Assembly: GCA_009774765.1 (NCBI GenBank)
Contig: VSOK01000001.1
Span: forward strand, 70,040 to 134,039
DNA from: Bacteroidales bacterium
GTDB taxonomy: Bacteria; Bacteroidota; Bacteroidia; Bacteroidales; UBA932
DNA length: 64,000 nt
Direction: 5' to 3'
Below the pieces are notes generated by a model. That model saw only the letters and a program-made list of their open reading frames with translations, ran no database searches and had not been told where the DNA came from. Positions 34,960 to 43,686 of the stretch are shown here, piece by piece. Position numbers and translations under genes: made by a program. Each line of letters opens with the position of its first letter. The first letter of the stretch is position 1.

Positions 34960-36675
34960 ATGAACTTTATAAGAATTCGGAACACAGCCTGCTTCCTTGC
35001 ATTTCTTTTGTCTTTATCCTGTTGCTCCTCACGTAAGACAGCGGCTCCTTTCAGTGTGATTCCTTATCCTCAGGAAGTTGAGTTCAGTGACGGCAGCTTT
35101 GACATTGCAGGCTCCCGCTTCATTGTCGATCCGTCTGTTGATGACGTTTCCCTCTCATACATAGTCAAATTCTCTGAGGAACTGAGCACCGTTTCCGGCC
35201 GCCGCAGTTCCGTTCACCGCGGAGTTTCCGGGCGCGGTGTCCGGTTTATCCTAAATACAGCTCTCCCTGCTGAAGGATATACAATAGATGTCACCGGAAA
35301 GTCTGCCATAATAGGGGCCTCATCCTACAGCGGCTTTGTCTATGCCATCCAGACCGTCCGTCAGATGCTTCCTGTGGCCATATATGGCGGTGTGCGTTCC
35401 CGGGGTGATTATGTTCTTCCGTGCGTGCGTATCAGTGACAGACCCCGTTTTTCCTACCGTGGGGTTCTTATTGATGTCGGCCGTCATTTCTACAGTGTGG
35501 ATGAGATAAAGAGATGCCTTGATATAATGTCTGTCTACAAGGTGAATGTCTTCCATTGGCATCTGACGGAAGACCAGGGATGGCGTTTCGAGAGCAGGAA
35601 ATATCCCCGCCTTACTGAAGTGGGGTCAGTACGCCACGGCACCCAGATTGACTTTGATCCGATGCATCTGCGCCCGGAGGACCACGGAGGCTATTATACC
35701 CAGGATGAGATGCGCGATGTGGTATCTTATGCCGCTGAGCGCGGAATCACAGTGATTCCGGAACTTGACCTTCCGGGCCATCTGCTCAGTGCGCTTGCAG
35801 CCTATCCTGAGCTTGGATGCACCGGAGGCCCTTACGAAGTCGCCAACACGTGGGGTGTAAAAAAGGACGTGCTCTGTGTCGGACAAGAAAAGACTTTTAC
35901 GTTTCTTGAGGATATCCTGACCGAGATAATGGACATCTTTCCTTCCGAATATATCAACATTGGAGGTGACGAGGTCCCGAAGGACCGCTGGAATGCCTGT
36001 CCCCGTTGCCGGAAGAAGATGGCTGAACTCGGTCTGGCTGACCGTGACGGCCATACGGCTGGCCAGTATCTTCAGAACTATGTGACTGCCAGAATCCAGA
36101 ATTTCCTGAACGCCCACGGCCGCAAGATCATCGGATGGGAGGAAATCCTTGAGGGAGATCTTGCTGAAGGCGTCACCGTGATGTCGTGGAGAGGCACCGG
36201 AGAGGATGTGGATCCGCGTATCTGGAACTACAATTCCGTGATGAGCCCGCGCGGTTATATGTACATTGACCGTTACCAGTCACACGAGCAGGACCGCGAA
36301 CCGTTCTCCATCGGTGCATATCTTCCTGTGGAGCAGCTTTATGAATATGAGCCTTACAAAGGTGTCCCTGAATATGGCAAGGAACGTATCCTTGGCGTGC
36401 AGGCCAACCTGTGGACAGAATATGTCAATACTGAGGAATATCTTGAGTATATGCTTCTTCCACGTCTTGCCGCGTTGAGCGAGGTGCAGTGGTGTTCCCC
36501 TGAGGACCGTGAGTTTTCACGTTTCCGGGAATCTATGGACCGCCACCGGAATATATATGAGACTATGGGGCTGACCTACGCGAAGCATCTTTGGGGAGTG
36601 ATAGGTCTGCCGGGAAACGAATATCCTGCGAGAAGCCCGGAGGAACTGGCGGATTACCTTGCCGGCCGTGAATGA
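34960..36675 (+). CDS. GH20 beta-N-acetylhexosaminidase lipoprotein
   Basis: A 571-residue exported lipoprotein (lipobox cysteine near residue 21 in LSLSCC). Residues 30-160 form the GH20b-like domain and 163-510 the GH20 TIM barrel. The substrate-assisted catalytic pair is D337-E338 in NIGGDEVPKDRW. Substrate-binding segments FHWHLTEDQGWRFE near residue 198 and IPELDLPGHLLSAL near 266 are present, and VMSWRGTGE supplies the conserved tryptophan. Such enzymes remove terminal beta-GlcNAc or beta-GalNAc from N-glycans, O-glycans or chitooligosaccharides. It is the first gene after the invertible segment and so the first to be affected by inversion. Membrane side is inferred from the lipoprotein signal. 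Confidence 0.95.
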   Translation: MNFIRIRNTACFLAFLLSLSCCSSRKTAAPFSVIPYPQEVEFSDGSFDIAGSRFIVDPSVDDVSLSYIVKFSEELSTVSGRRSSVHRGVSGRGVRFILNTALPAEGYTIDVTGKSAIIGASSYSGFVYAIQTVRQMLPVAIYGGVRSRGDYVLPCVRISDRPRFSYRGVLIDVGRHFYSVDEIKRCLDIMSVYKVNVFHWHLTEDQGWRFESRKYPRLTEVGSVRHGTQIDFDPMHLRPEDHGGYYTQDEMRDVVSYAAERGITVIPELDLPGHLLSALAAYPELGCTGGPYEVANTWGVKKDVLCVGQEKTFTFLEDILTEIMDIFPSEYINIGGDEVPKDRWNACPRCRKKMAELGLADRDGHTAGQYLQNYVTARIQNFLNAHGRKIIGWEEILEGDLAEGVTVMSWRGTGEDVDPRIWNYNSVMSPRGYMYIDRYQSHEQDREPFSIGAYLPVEQLYEYEPYKGVPEYGKERILGVQANLWTEYVNTEEYLEYMLLPRLAALSEVQWCSPEDREFSRFRESMDRHRNIYETMGLTYAKHLWGVIGLPGNEYPARSPEELADYLAGRE

Positions 36676-36683
36676 TGCCTCCC

Positions 36684-36697
36684 TTATGTGCACATAA
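36684..36697. repeat. 14-bp perfect palindrome between the GH20 and GH109 genes
   Basis: TTATGTGCACATAA is its own reverse complement and lies in the 58-bp gap between two operon genes. It could be an operator for a dimeric regulator. No promoter box is evident next to it. Confidence 0.6.
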
Positions 36698-36733
36698 ATG
36701 ACAACCCATATAATAACACTAACATTTTTTGCG

Positions 36734-38155
36734 ATGAACCATTCAAAACGCTTCCTTTTTGTACTGAGGTCTTTCGCGGCAGTTCTCCTGTGCGCCTCAG
36801 TCCTGTCCTGCAGTCAGGACCAGTCAAAAGTGATAAAGACGGATGTTCCGGTCCGCCCTTCCGGTCAGAGTGATGTCCTGGGACTGCGCACGGCTCCCCT
36901 TGACACGGTCCGTATCGGTTTTGTTGGCCTGGGAGGCCGCGGTTCCTTTGCCGTCTACAGATATGCTTCGGTGCCTTGGACCAAAATCGTCGCCCTGTGT
37001 GACATTGAGCCTGACAGGGTTCAGAAGAATGTCGAATTTCTTGAGGACAAAGGTATGCCTGCACCTGCGGTATATACAGGCAATGAGGGCTTCAAGCGTA
37101 TGTGCGAGCGTGATGACATAGATCTGGTATATATCTGTACAGACTGGAAAAATCATACTCCGGTCGCGTTGTATGCCCTTGACCACGGCAAACACGCTGC
37201 TATCGAAGTCCCTTCCGCCACATCCCTTGATGAGTGCTGGGCTCTTGTGGATGCCGCAGAACGCAACCGACGTCACTGTATGATGCTTGAGAACTGCTGT
37301 TACGACTTCTTTGAGCTTTCAGCCCTTGAGATGGCGCGCAACGGTGTGTTCGGTGAGCTTCTTCATGCAGAGGGATCCTATCACCACAATCTGACCGACT
37401 ACTGGGACGGATATTGGAGGAACTGGAGACTGGATTTCAACAGCGGTCACAAGGGCGATGTCTATCCTACGCACGGTCTTGGTCCTGTGTGCCAGGCAAT
37501 GAATATACATCGCGGCGACAGGATGAAGACTCTTGTGGCGATGGAGACCAGGTCGGTGAACGGTGTCAAGTCAGTGAAACGCTACCAGGGCATTGATATG
37601 CCTGACTTTCAGAACGGTGACCAGACCTGTACTATGATAAGTACAGAACTGGGCAAGACGATCCTGATCGAGCACAATGTGATGACTCCACGGCCCTACG
37701 ACCGTATGTACCAGCTTGTCGGCTCTGACGGATATGCGGCTAAATATCCTGTGGAGCAGTTCAATCTCCGTAAGGAGAAGATGACGGAGGCAGGTATCGA
37801 TTTTGACGAGGACTTCAATATCCACGGTCCTCTTTCTGCAGACCAGGCAAAGGCTCTTTATGCCCGTTATCCGAGCCCTATCCTTGACAGGGACCTCGAG
37901 GAGCTTGCGAAGCGTGTAGGCGGTCACGGCGGAATGGACTTCCTTATGGACTATCGCCTTATTTATTGCCTCCACTACGGTCTTCCTCTTGATATGGATG
38001 TATATGACCTTGCGGAGTGGTGCAGTATCAGTGAACTCGGTGCGATCTCCATCGCGCACGGCAGTGCTCCTGTAGAAGTTCCGGACTTTACACGCGGGGC
38101 TTGGGACAGGATTGACGGGTTCAGCTATGCTTTTGCCGACGGTTCATTCAAATAA
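36734..38155 (+). CDS. GH109-type Gfo/Idh/MocA glycosidase (alpha-N-acetylgalactosaminidase family)
   Basis: A 473-residue lipoprotein (lipobox cysteine at residue 26, SVLSC). ATG at 36734 gives a clean signal peptide; the in-frame ATG at 36698 does not. The Rossmann nucleotide-binding motif is RIGFVGLGGRGSFA near residue 57. The segment YICTDWKNHTPVALYALDHG and the strongly conserved RRHCMMLENCCYDFFE near residue 180 identify GH109, which uses tightly bound NAD+ in an oxidation-elimination mechanism. The founding activity is alpha-N-acetylgalactosaminidase. That fits the GH20 gene upstream and a GalNAc-containing target glycan. The signal lacks a twin-arginine pair, so export seems to be by Sec. 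SusC follows after 9 bp. Confidence 0.9.
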   Translation: MNHSKRFLFVLRSFAAVLLCASVLSCSQDQSKVIKTDVPVRPSGQSDVLGLRTAPLDTVRIGFVGLGGRGSFAVYRYASVPWTKIVALCDIEPDRVQKNVEFLEDKGMPAPAVYTGNEGFKRMCERDDIDLVYICTDWKNHTPVALYALDHGKHAAIEVPSATSLDECWALVDAAERNRRHCMMLENCCYDFFELSALEMARNGVFGELLHAEGSYHHNLTDYWDGYWRNWRLDFNSGHKGDVYPTHGLGPVCQAMNIHRGDRMKTLVAMETRSVNGVKSVKRYQGIDMPDFQNGDQTCTMISTELGKTILIEHNVMTPRPYDRMYQLVGSDGYAAKYPVEQFNLRKEKMTEAGIDFDEDFNIHGPLSADQAKALYARYPSPILDRDLEELAKRVGGHGGMDFLMDYRLIYCLHYGLPLDMDVYDLAEWCSISELGAISIAHGSAPVEVPDFTRGAWDRIDGFSYAFADGSFK

Positions 38156-38164
38156 GATGTTCTT

Positions 38165-41137
38165 ATGAAAAATATTGCTCTGAAGATATGCCTGGCAGTC
38201 ACGTTTGTGATTGCCGGCCTGGAATCATTTGCCCAGATTGCAGTGACTGGAAATGTTGCTGACAAGGCTACCGGAGAACCTCTTATAGGTGTAAGTGTCG
38301 CCATACAAGGAACTTCAAAAGGAGTGATTACTGATATTGACGGAAATTTCAGTGTTCAGGTGGAAGATGACGCCTCATTGGTTTTCGGTTATCTCGGGTA
38401 CAGGACATTGGTTGTCCCTGTTGCAGGAAAGACTGTAATTGATGTCGTGATGGAATCCGACATCAACACGTTGGATGAAGTCGTACTGATGGGATATTCT
38501 TCTATGAAGAAGACGGAACTGTCAAGCTCGGTCGTTTCTGTACAGGGAGACAAGCTCAGGGATATAGTGACACCGGATGTAGGCAATATGCTCCAGGGAA
38601 AGGTTGCTGGAGTTGTGGTGACCAATGATTCCGGTGCTCCCGGAAGTACTGCCACAATCAGAATCCGAGGTACCGGAAGCATTACGGCAGGATCTTCTCC
38701 TCTTTATGTGGTGGACGGGGTCGCAGGAGGTATCTTCAACCCGAATGACATAGAAACCATTACAGTGCTGAAAGATGCCGGCTCGACAGGTATTTATGGA
38801 GCTTCAGGCTCCGGTGGAGTAATAGTCGTAACAACAAAGCAGGCCAAAGCGGGGCAGGAGCCTTCGGTTGACTTCAAGGCGCAGGTCGGTGTGAAGCAGA
38901 TGCTGACCGGACGCTTCAATATGATGAATGCTTCTGAACTGTATGGACTGTATAAATCCGTTATGTCCCCGACTGCTATGAAGAGTTATCCGGAGAAGCT
39001 GCGCAATCAGGATTTCGACTGGATAAAGGATGCCGAAAGGACAGGTATTACTCAGAACTACTATGTATCCGCGAGCGGCAATCTCAAGAAAGTGAATTTC
39101 CTCGTGAGTCTTGACTGGTATGATGAAAACGGTACTCAGAGAGCTTCCGAATACAACAGGTTATCGGGCAGGGTTAATGTCGGTGCGGAGATAGCGAAAA
39201 ATCTCACCCTCAACGCCAGGGTGAACTATAGCCAGTCCAAGAGTGTCAGCGGTTACGGTTTGGGATATTACAACCAGCTTCCGTGGAACAATCCGTATGA
39301 TCAGAATACCGGCAAAGTCCTGTATATAGCATCTGCTGTACGTCCGGACAACGGTGAGGTCTGGTATGGCCGTGAAGCGAGCAATCCTCTTTATGCCCCT
39401 TCTGTGAATCCGAATCCTTACAGCATATCAAAGTCGCTTGTAGGTGATCTGCAGCTGTCTTGGGCAATTACGGACTATCTGACAGTGACTTCGACCAACA
39501 GGTATTCGTCAGGGAATTATTTGTCCAAAAGCGTGATTGTCCCTGAGGCATACAATGCAAGCTGGCCGGAGGGACAGCTCAGCCAAAGCCTTTCCTGGAG
39601 CAGTTCATTCGGCACGACCAATATACTCAAGTATTTCGATACGTTCAGAAACGCACATAGCGTGTCGGCGCTTGTGGGTTATGAGTACGGCTACAGCCAG
39701 GATGAATATATGACCGGAGTTGCAGCCGGACTCAAAAACGGTCTTCAGGTATTCAATGGTACTGTGGCGAAGAATCTGACAGGAACCAAAACCGAGCTTG
39801 CGAGCTGGTCTGTTTTTGCCCAGGCCCAGTACAGTTACAGGGAAAAGTATATTTTGAATGCAACATTCCGTGCGGACGCCTCATCAGTGTTCGCTCCGAA
39901 GAGTCGTGTGGGATATTTCCCTTCTGTTTCAGCCGCTTGGCTTGTAACAGGCGAGAACTTTATGAAAAACCAGGATGTCGTCTCGTTCCTCAAGCTGCGT
40001 GCAAGCTATGGTCTTACAGGAAATTCAAATATCGGGGCATACAAATATCTTGATGTGTACGGATTCAACGAGAGACTCCAGTATCAGGGGGTACAGGGAG
40101 CTGTGCCTATGACTGTCGCGAACCCTTATCTGCACTGGGAGACGGCCGTGATGAAAAATCTCGGTATAGACATTTCGTTCAGGAATTTCCTTACATTGAA
40201 TGTCGACCTGTACAGCAACCTGAACAAGGATTTGCTGCTTTCAGTTCCTCTTGCCCTGAGTTCCGGTTTCGACAGCAGGACTGAGAATACGGGAAAGATC
40301 CGTAACAGCGGTATAGAGGTCCAGATCACTTCCAATAATTTCAACAGAAAGAATTTCAAATGGTCTACCTCACTCAACCTCGGCCACAACAAGAATGTGG
40401 TTGTCTATCTTCCGAACCATGAAGATATCGTCGTGTCGCATTCCCAGGGAGACCAGATCTACCGTGAGGGCGAGCCGCTTTACAGCTGGTATATGCCGAA
40501 ATGGCTGGGAGTGGATCCTGAGAACGGAAACCCTCTTTGGGAAAAGCTGCTTTATGATGATGACGGTAACGTAATCGGCTCGGAGCCCGGAAGCAAGGTG
40601 GATATGACCAAAGACGTTCAGATTGTCGGATGTGCACAGCCTAAGCTGACAGGAGGTATGCTCAATACTTTCAACATCTATGGTCTTGAGGCAAGCATCA
40701 ATCTTCAATTTGTATATGGTAATGATGTTTACAACGATACCCGCCGTTATATTGATTCGGACGGTGCATATATCGACTATAATTTTATGTCTCTTGACAA
40801 CGGTCTCGGATGGAAACGCTGGGAGAAGGAAGGCGACATCGCGACACATCCTAAGGCAAGGGTAGGAGGCAACAGGCTTTCAAATGAACTTACGTCACGG
40901 TATCTGGAAGACGGAAGCTACCTGAGGATAAAAAACGTGACTCTCAGCTATCCTCTTCCGAAGAAAGCGGTAAAGAAACTTCACCTTCAGAGTGCGAGGA
41001 TATTTCTTTCGGGGGATAACCTTTATACGTTCACAAGATTTTCCGGTATGGATCCGGAGGTCGGTGTGAAAGGTCTTTTCAGTTATAATTATCCTGTTTC
41101 CAGGGTATTCTCGCTTGGGTTAAACATTAAATTCTGA
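38165..41137 (+). CDS. SusC/RagA-family TonB-linked outer membrane transporter (first)
   Basis: A 990-residue TonB-dependent transporter. After a signal peptide (about 1-23) comes a carboxypeptidase regulatory-like domain (about 26-105). A TonB box-like stretch (LDEVVLMGY) follows, then the plug domain (about 115-225, with VTNDSGAPGSTATIRIRGTG) and a 22-strand barrel ending in the usual terminal Phe (LGLNIKF). No N-terminal STN signalling domain is present, so it is not expected to signal to an anti-sigma factor. With the SusD protein encoded 7 bp downstream it should import oligosaccharides released at the cell surface. The specific glycan is inferred from the GH20 and GH109 neighbours. Confidence 0.96.
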   Translation: MKNIALKICLAVTFVIAGLESFAQIAVTGNVADKATGEPLIGVSVAIQGTSKGVITDIDGNFSVQVEDDASLVFGYLGYRTLVVPVAGKTVIDVVMESDINTLDEVVLMGYSSMKKTELSSSVVSVQGDKLRDIVTPDVGNMLQGKVAGVVVTNDSGAPGSTATIRIRGTGSITAGSSPLYVVDGVAGGIFNPNDIETITVLKDAGSTGIYGASGSGGVIVVTTKQAKAGQEPSVDFKAQVGVKQMLTGRFNMMNASELYGLYKSVMSPTAMKSYPEKLRNQDFDWIKDAERTGITQNYYVSASGNLKKVNFLVSLDWYDENGTQRASEYNRLSGRVNVGAEIAKNLTLNARVNYSQSKSVSGYGLGYYNQLPWNNPYDQNTGKVLYIASAVRPDNGEVWYGREASNPLYAPSVNPNPYSISKSLVGDLQLSWAITDYLTVTSTNRYSSGNYLSKSVIVPEAYNASWPEGQLSQSLSWSSSFGTTNILKYFDTFRNAHSVSALVGYEYGYSQDEYMTGVAAGLKNGLQVFNGTVAKNLTGTKTELASWSVFAQAQYSYREKYILNATFRADASSVFAPKSRVGYFPSVSAAWLVTGENFMKNQDVVSFLKLRASYGLTGNSNIGAYKYLDVYGFNERLQYQGVQGAVPMTVANPYLHWETAVMKNLGIDISFRNFLTLNVDLYSNLNKDLLLSVPLALSSGFDSRTENTGKIRNSGIEVQITSNNFNRKNFKWSTSLNLGHNKNVVVYLPNHEDIVVSHSQGDQIYREGEPLYSWYMPKWLGVDPENGNPLWEKLLYDDDGNVIGSEPGSKVDMTKDVQIVGCAQPKLTGGMLNTFNIYGLEASINLQFVYGNDVYNDTRRYIDSDGAYIDYNFMSLDNGLGWKRWEKEGDIATHPKARVGGNRLSNELTSRYLEDGSYLRIKNVTLSYPLPKKAVKKLHLQSARIFLSGDNLYTFTRFSGMDPEVGVKGLFSYNYPVSRVFSLGLNIKF

Positions 41138-41144
41138 CGTTGCG

Positions 41145-42890
41145 ATGAGAAAATATATTATACTGGCATTTATGGCCCTGGCTGCTGTATCATGTAATCT
41201 GGACTATTATCCGTACGACAAGGTATCGGCCGGAAGTATGCAGAACGTATCGTCTGCTGCGGTCGCTACGGACGGCAACTACGCCCTTTTCAAGGCACCT
41301 TTGGAGTACAGCGGATTCTATACTGTAGGCAATACGTATGTCCGTCATTATTTCCAGATGGCGGAATTGAAAGGCGACAACGTGCTTATGTCCGGTAAGA
41401 GCACCGATCCTTTGTTCAAGGATGCCGTCCTTGAAGATTCATCCAGCGATACCAATATTGAATATTTTTGGTTTGCCTCCTATAAGATAGCTTATTCCAC
41501 GTCTATTGTGATAGATATGATAAGCGATGATACTGATGATGCCGAGCTCCGGCATATAAAGGGGGAAAATCTCACTATGAGAGCTTTGGTCTATATGCAC
41601 CTTTGTGACATATATGCGAATCCGTATGTCTGGGACGGAGGTCAGTCTATGGGAGTCATCCTGAATACGGGAGGTGGAGAAACCAATGTCTCCCGCGCGT
41701 CCGTCGCAAAAGTGTATGAACAGGTTGAAAGTGACCTGCTTTCCGCTATCAGATGTATGGAAGGAGGGTCGATACGCGGCAACAACGGCTATATAGGCAA
41801 GGCTACTGCTCAGGGACTTCTTGCACGCCTTTATCTTTATATGGGCAGGGATCAGGAATGTATAAATGTGATAAACGATATGCTTGCCGGGGCTGATCCG
41901 GCATCGGTGCTTGACGATGACTACGAGCATCTGTTCCAGTTCAGCAAGGAGTCCAAGGAAGTCCTCTGGTGTATAGGTATGATTGACAACACGACTGACA
42001 TAGCAGGAGAACAGGCGATGCTCGGGTCCATGTACTGGTCCAACGGAGATCCCGGTGACGGTTCCGGCTGGGCTGAGATCTATTATTCACAGCCTCTGAT
42101 CGACCTTTATGAACGTCATTCCGGTGATATGAGGATGGCAACTATGCGTGTGCCGAAACACATTTCCACGACAGGAAAGAAGATGATCTACTGGCCGACT
42201 CCTACTGAGGACGGATTTTATGAAAACTACATAGACCGTGATCCCGTATATGACAATGCGACAGGCAAATATACCTGCACTTATGTTGAGATTACTGCTT
42301 CCGGAAGCGAGAAATCCGAGAAATATTCAGTCGAGACGGAGATTGTGAATACTTATCCACGTCACTATATAATGCTGGACGGCAAGAAGCAGTATGTTAC
42401 AGTATCCGATTCGCTTGGCTGCCGTACCGGTTCGGGAGGTAATGTCTATCCTCTCAATTATATGAAGAAATTCTCCTGCCAGGAAGGCCGTGCCACCAAT
42501 CTTGGTTCGCCTATAATGCTGCGCTGGGGAGAGCTGCTTCTTGACAGGGCCGAGGCGTATGCGCATATCGGGGAAACGGAAAAGGCTCTTTCGGATGTGA
42601 ATGTTATCCGCAGGAGAGCGGGACTTTCAGATGAGGATATGTTCACTTCCGGCAATATGGCGGAGAGGGGATATGATGACGTGCTTGATGTGGTCCTTGA
42701 CGAGCGCAGGATGGAATTGTGCTTTGAAGGGTTCAGAGTTCTGGACCTCAAACGCAACAGACGTGATATAGACCGACGTTATGCCGGAAGGCAGATGTGG
42801 GAGGTCGTGCCTTATTCTGATCCGCGTCTGTGCTATCAGATTCCGCGTGCTGAGATCATAGTCAGTGGAATACCACAAAATGAGCGTTGA
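41145..42890 (+). CDS. SusD/RagB-family glycan-binding lipoprotein (first)
   Basis: A 581-residue surface lipoprotein (lipobox cysteine near residue 17, AAVSC) that forms the lid on its SusC partner. The SusD fold is suggested by the N-terminal motif LDYYPYDKVSAGSM, the TPR-like middle (LRHIKGENLTMRALVYMHLC, GYIGKATAQGLLARLYLYMG) and the C-terminal RADEhelices-type segment MLRWGELLLDRAEAYAHIGE with DERRMELCFEGFRVLDLKR. SusD proteins bind the target polysaccharide directly. It is translated within an uninterrupted series of genes; the next gene starts 2 bp after the stop. Confidence 0.95.
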   Translation: MRKYIILAFMALAAVSCNLDYYPYDKVSAGSMQNVSSAAVATDGNYALFKAPLEYSGFYTVGNTYVRHYFQMAELKGDNVLMSGKSTDPLFKDAVLEDSSSDTNIEYFWFASYKIAYSTSIVIDMISDDTDDAELRHIKGENLTMRALVYMHLCDIYANPYVWDGGQSMGVILNTGGGETNVSRASVAKVYEQVESDLLSAIRCMEGGSIRGNNGYIGKATAQGLLARLYLYMGRDQECINVINDMLAGADPASVLDDDYEHLFQFSKESKEVLWCIGMIDNTTDIAGEQAMLGSMYWSNGDPGDGSGWAEIYYSQPLIDLYERHSGDMRMATMRVPKHISTTGKKMIYWPTPTEDGFYENYIDRDPVYDNATGKYTCTYVEITASGSEKSEKYSVETEIVNTYPRHYIMLDGKKQYVTVSDSLGCRTGSGGNVYPLNYMKKFSCQEGRATNLGSPIMLRWGELLLDRAEAYAHIGETEKALSDVNVIRRRAGLSDEDMFTSGNMAERGYDDVLDVVLDERRMELCFEGFRVLDLKRNRRDIDRRYAGRQMWEVVPYSDPRLCYQIPRAEIIVSGIPQNER

Positions 42891-42892
42891 TT

Positions 42893-43681
42893 ATGGACTG
42901 TATATTTCAAAAAGCAGTTTGTATGATATGTCTTGTGCCTTTTTTCATCTGCTGTGAAAGGGCCGGTACGGATGATGCCGATGAAATGTCGGCTCCTCTG
43001 ATTATTCCTGTGCCTCAGCCTGAACTGCCTCCAGAGGAAGATGACACAGTTGATGAACAGGAAATCCTTAAGCATCTGGATGATGATTTCTCCTGGTGGA
43101 GCGATATTCCGGAGCAGGAACGTCTTGGTTCTGCGGGAAATGAACTCCAGTTTGAAAGGGGAACCAGGACTGTCAAGTTGCATTCGGACAAAGATTATAT
43201 CTACGGATATGTTGAGATTGATACGACAAAAGTGCTTTCAAGATATGGGGTATGGTCTCCTGAGTACCTTAATAACCTCGGTGTCTGGATTGATGCGGAC
43301 GATGTGCATTCAGGTCAGGGAGGAGGATGGTTCTTCTCGTCTTCATCCAAGCCTTATGATATTCTTCTGCGTGGCAGAATATCTGAAAACGCAGTCCCGC
43401 TGCAGGAGAGTTGGAATCCGCGTGTAAATGATGTCGCCGCCTCCGGAGACAGTTTCGGTGTGAGTGATCCTGACAGGGAGAATTGGAACAATGTCGGTAC
43501 CGGCAAGGCAAAGATAGTGGATGAGACAATCTTCTGCTGCTCATTTGTAATTGACAGGAAACGTCTTGGTCTTGAAAATTTCACGGATGTACGCATCGGG
43601 ATTTCTTTTGATTCAGGAGGATACAATGACTATGCGGTGATTCCATACAGGACAGGTTTTGAACTTTCACTAATAAATTGA
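42893..43681 (+). CDS. Putative surface glycan-binding lipoprotein (SusE/F position)
   Basis: A 262-residue protein with a signal peptide and a cysteine pair near residue 20 (FFICCE) that probably serves as the lipobox. ATG at 42893 is preferred to TTG at 42887. After a Pro/Glu/Asp-rich linker (about 35-60) comes a beta-rich domain with a DDDFSWWSDIPEQE segment and YIYGYVEIDT, then NNLGVWIDADD. This pattern resembles the CBM9/DOMON-like domains of the two lipoproteins encoded at the end of the operon. The position directly after SusD is where Bacteroidota encode surface glycan-binding proteins. Function is inferred from position and fold-like pattern; no named domain is certain. Confidence 0.7.
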   Translation: MDCIFQKAVCMICLVPFFICCERAGTDDADEMSAPLIIPVPQPELPPEEDDTVDEQEILKHLDDDFSWWSDIPEQERLGSAGNELQFERGTRTVKLHSDKDYIYGYVEIDTTKVLSRYGVWSPEYLNNLGVWIDADDVHSGQGGGWFFSSSSKPYDILLRGRISENAVPLQESWNPRVNDVAASGDSFGVSDPDRENWNNVGTGKAKIVDETIFCCSFVIDRKRLGLENFTDVRIGISFDSGGYNDYAVIPYRTGFELSLIN

Positions 43682-43686
43682 CAGAA

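Noticed and set aside
36684..36697. The 14-bp palindrome as part of a second invertible segment
   Set aside because: It has no matching partner nearby and no similarity to the 20-bp arms.
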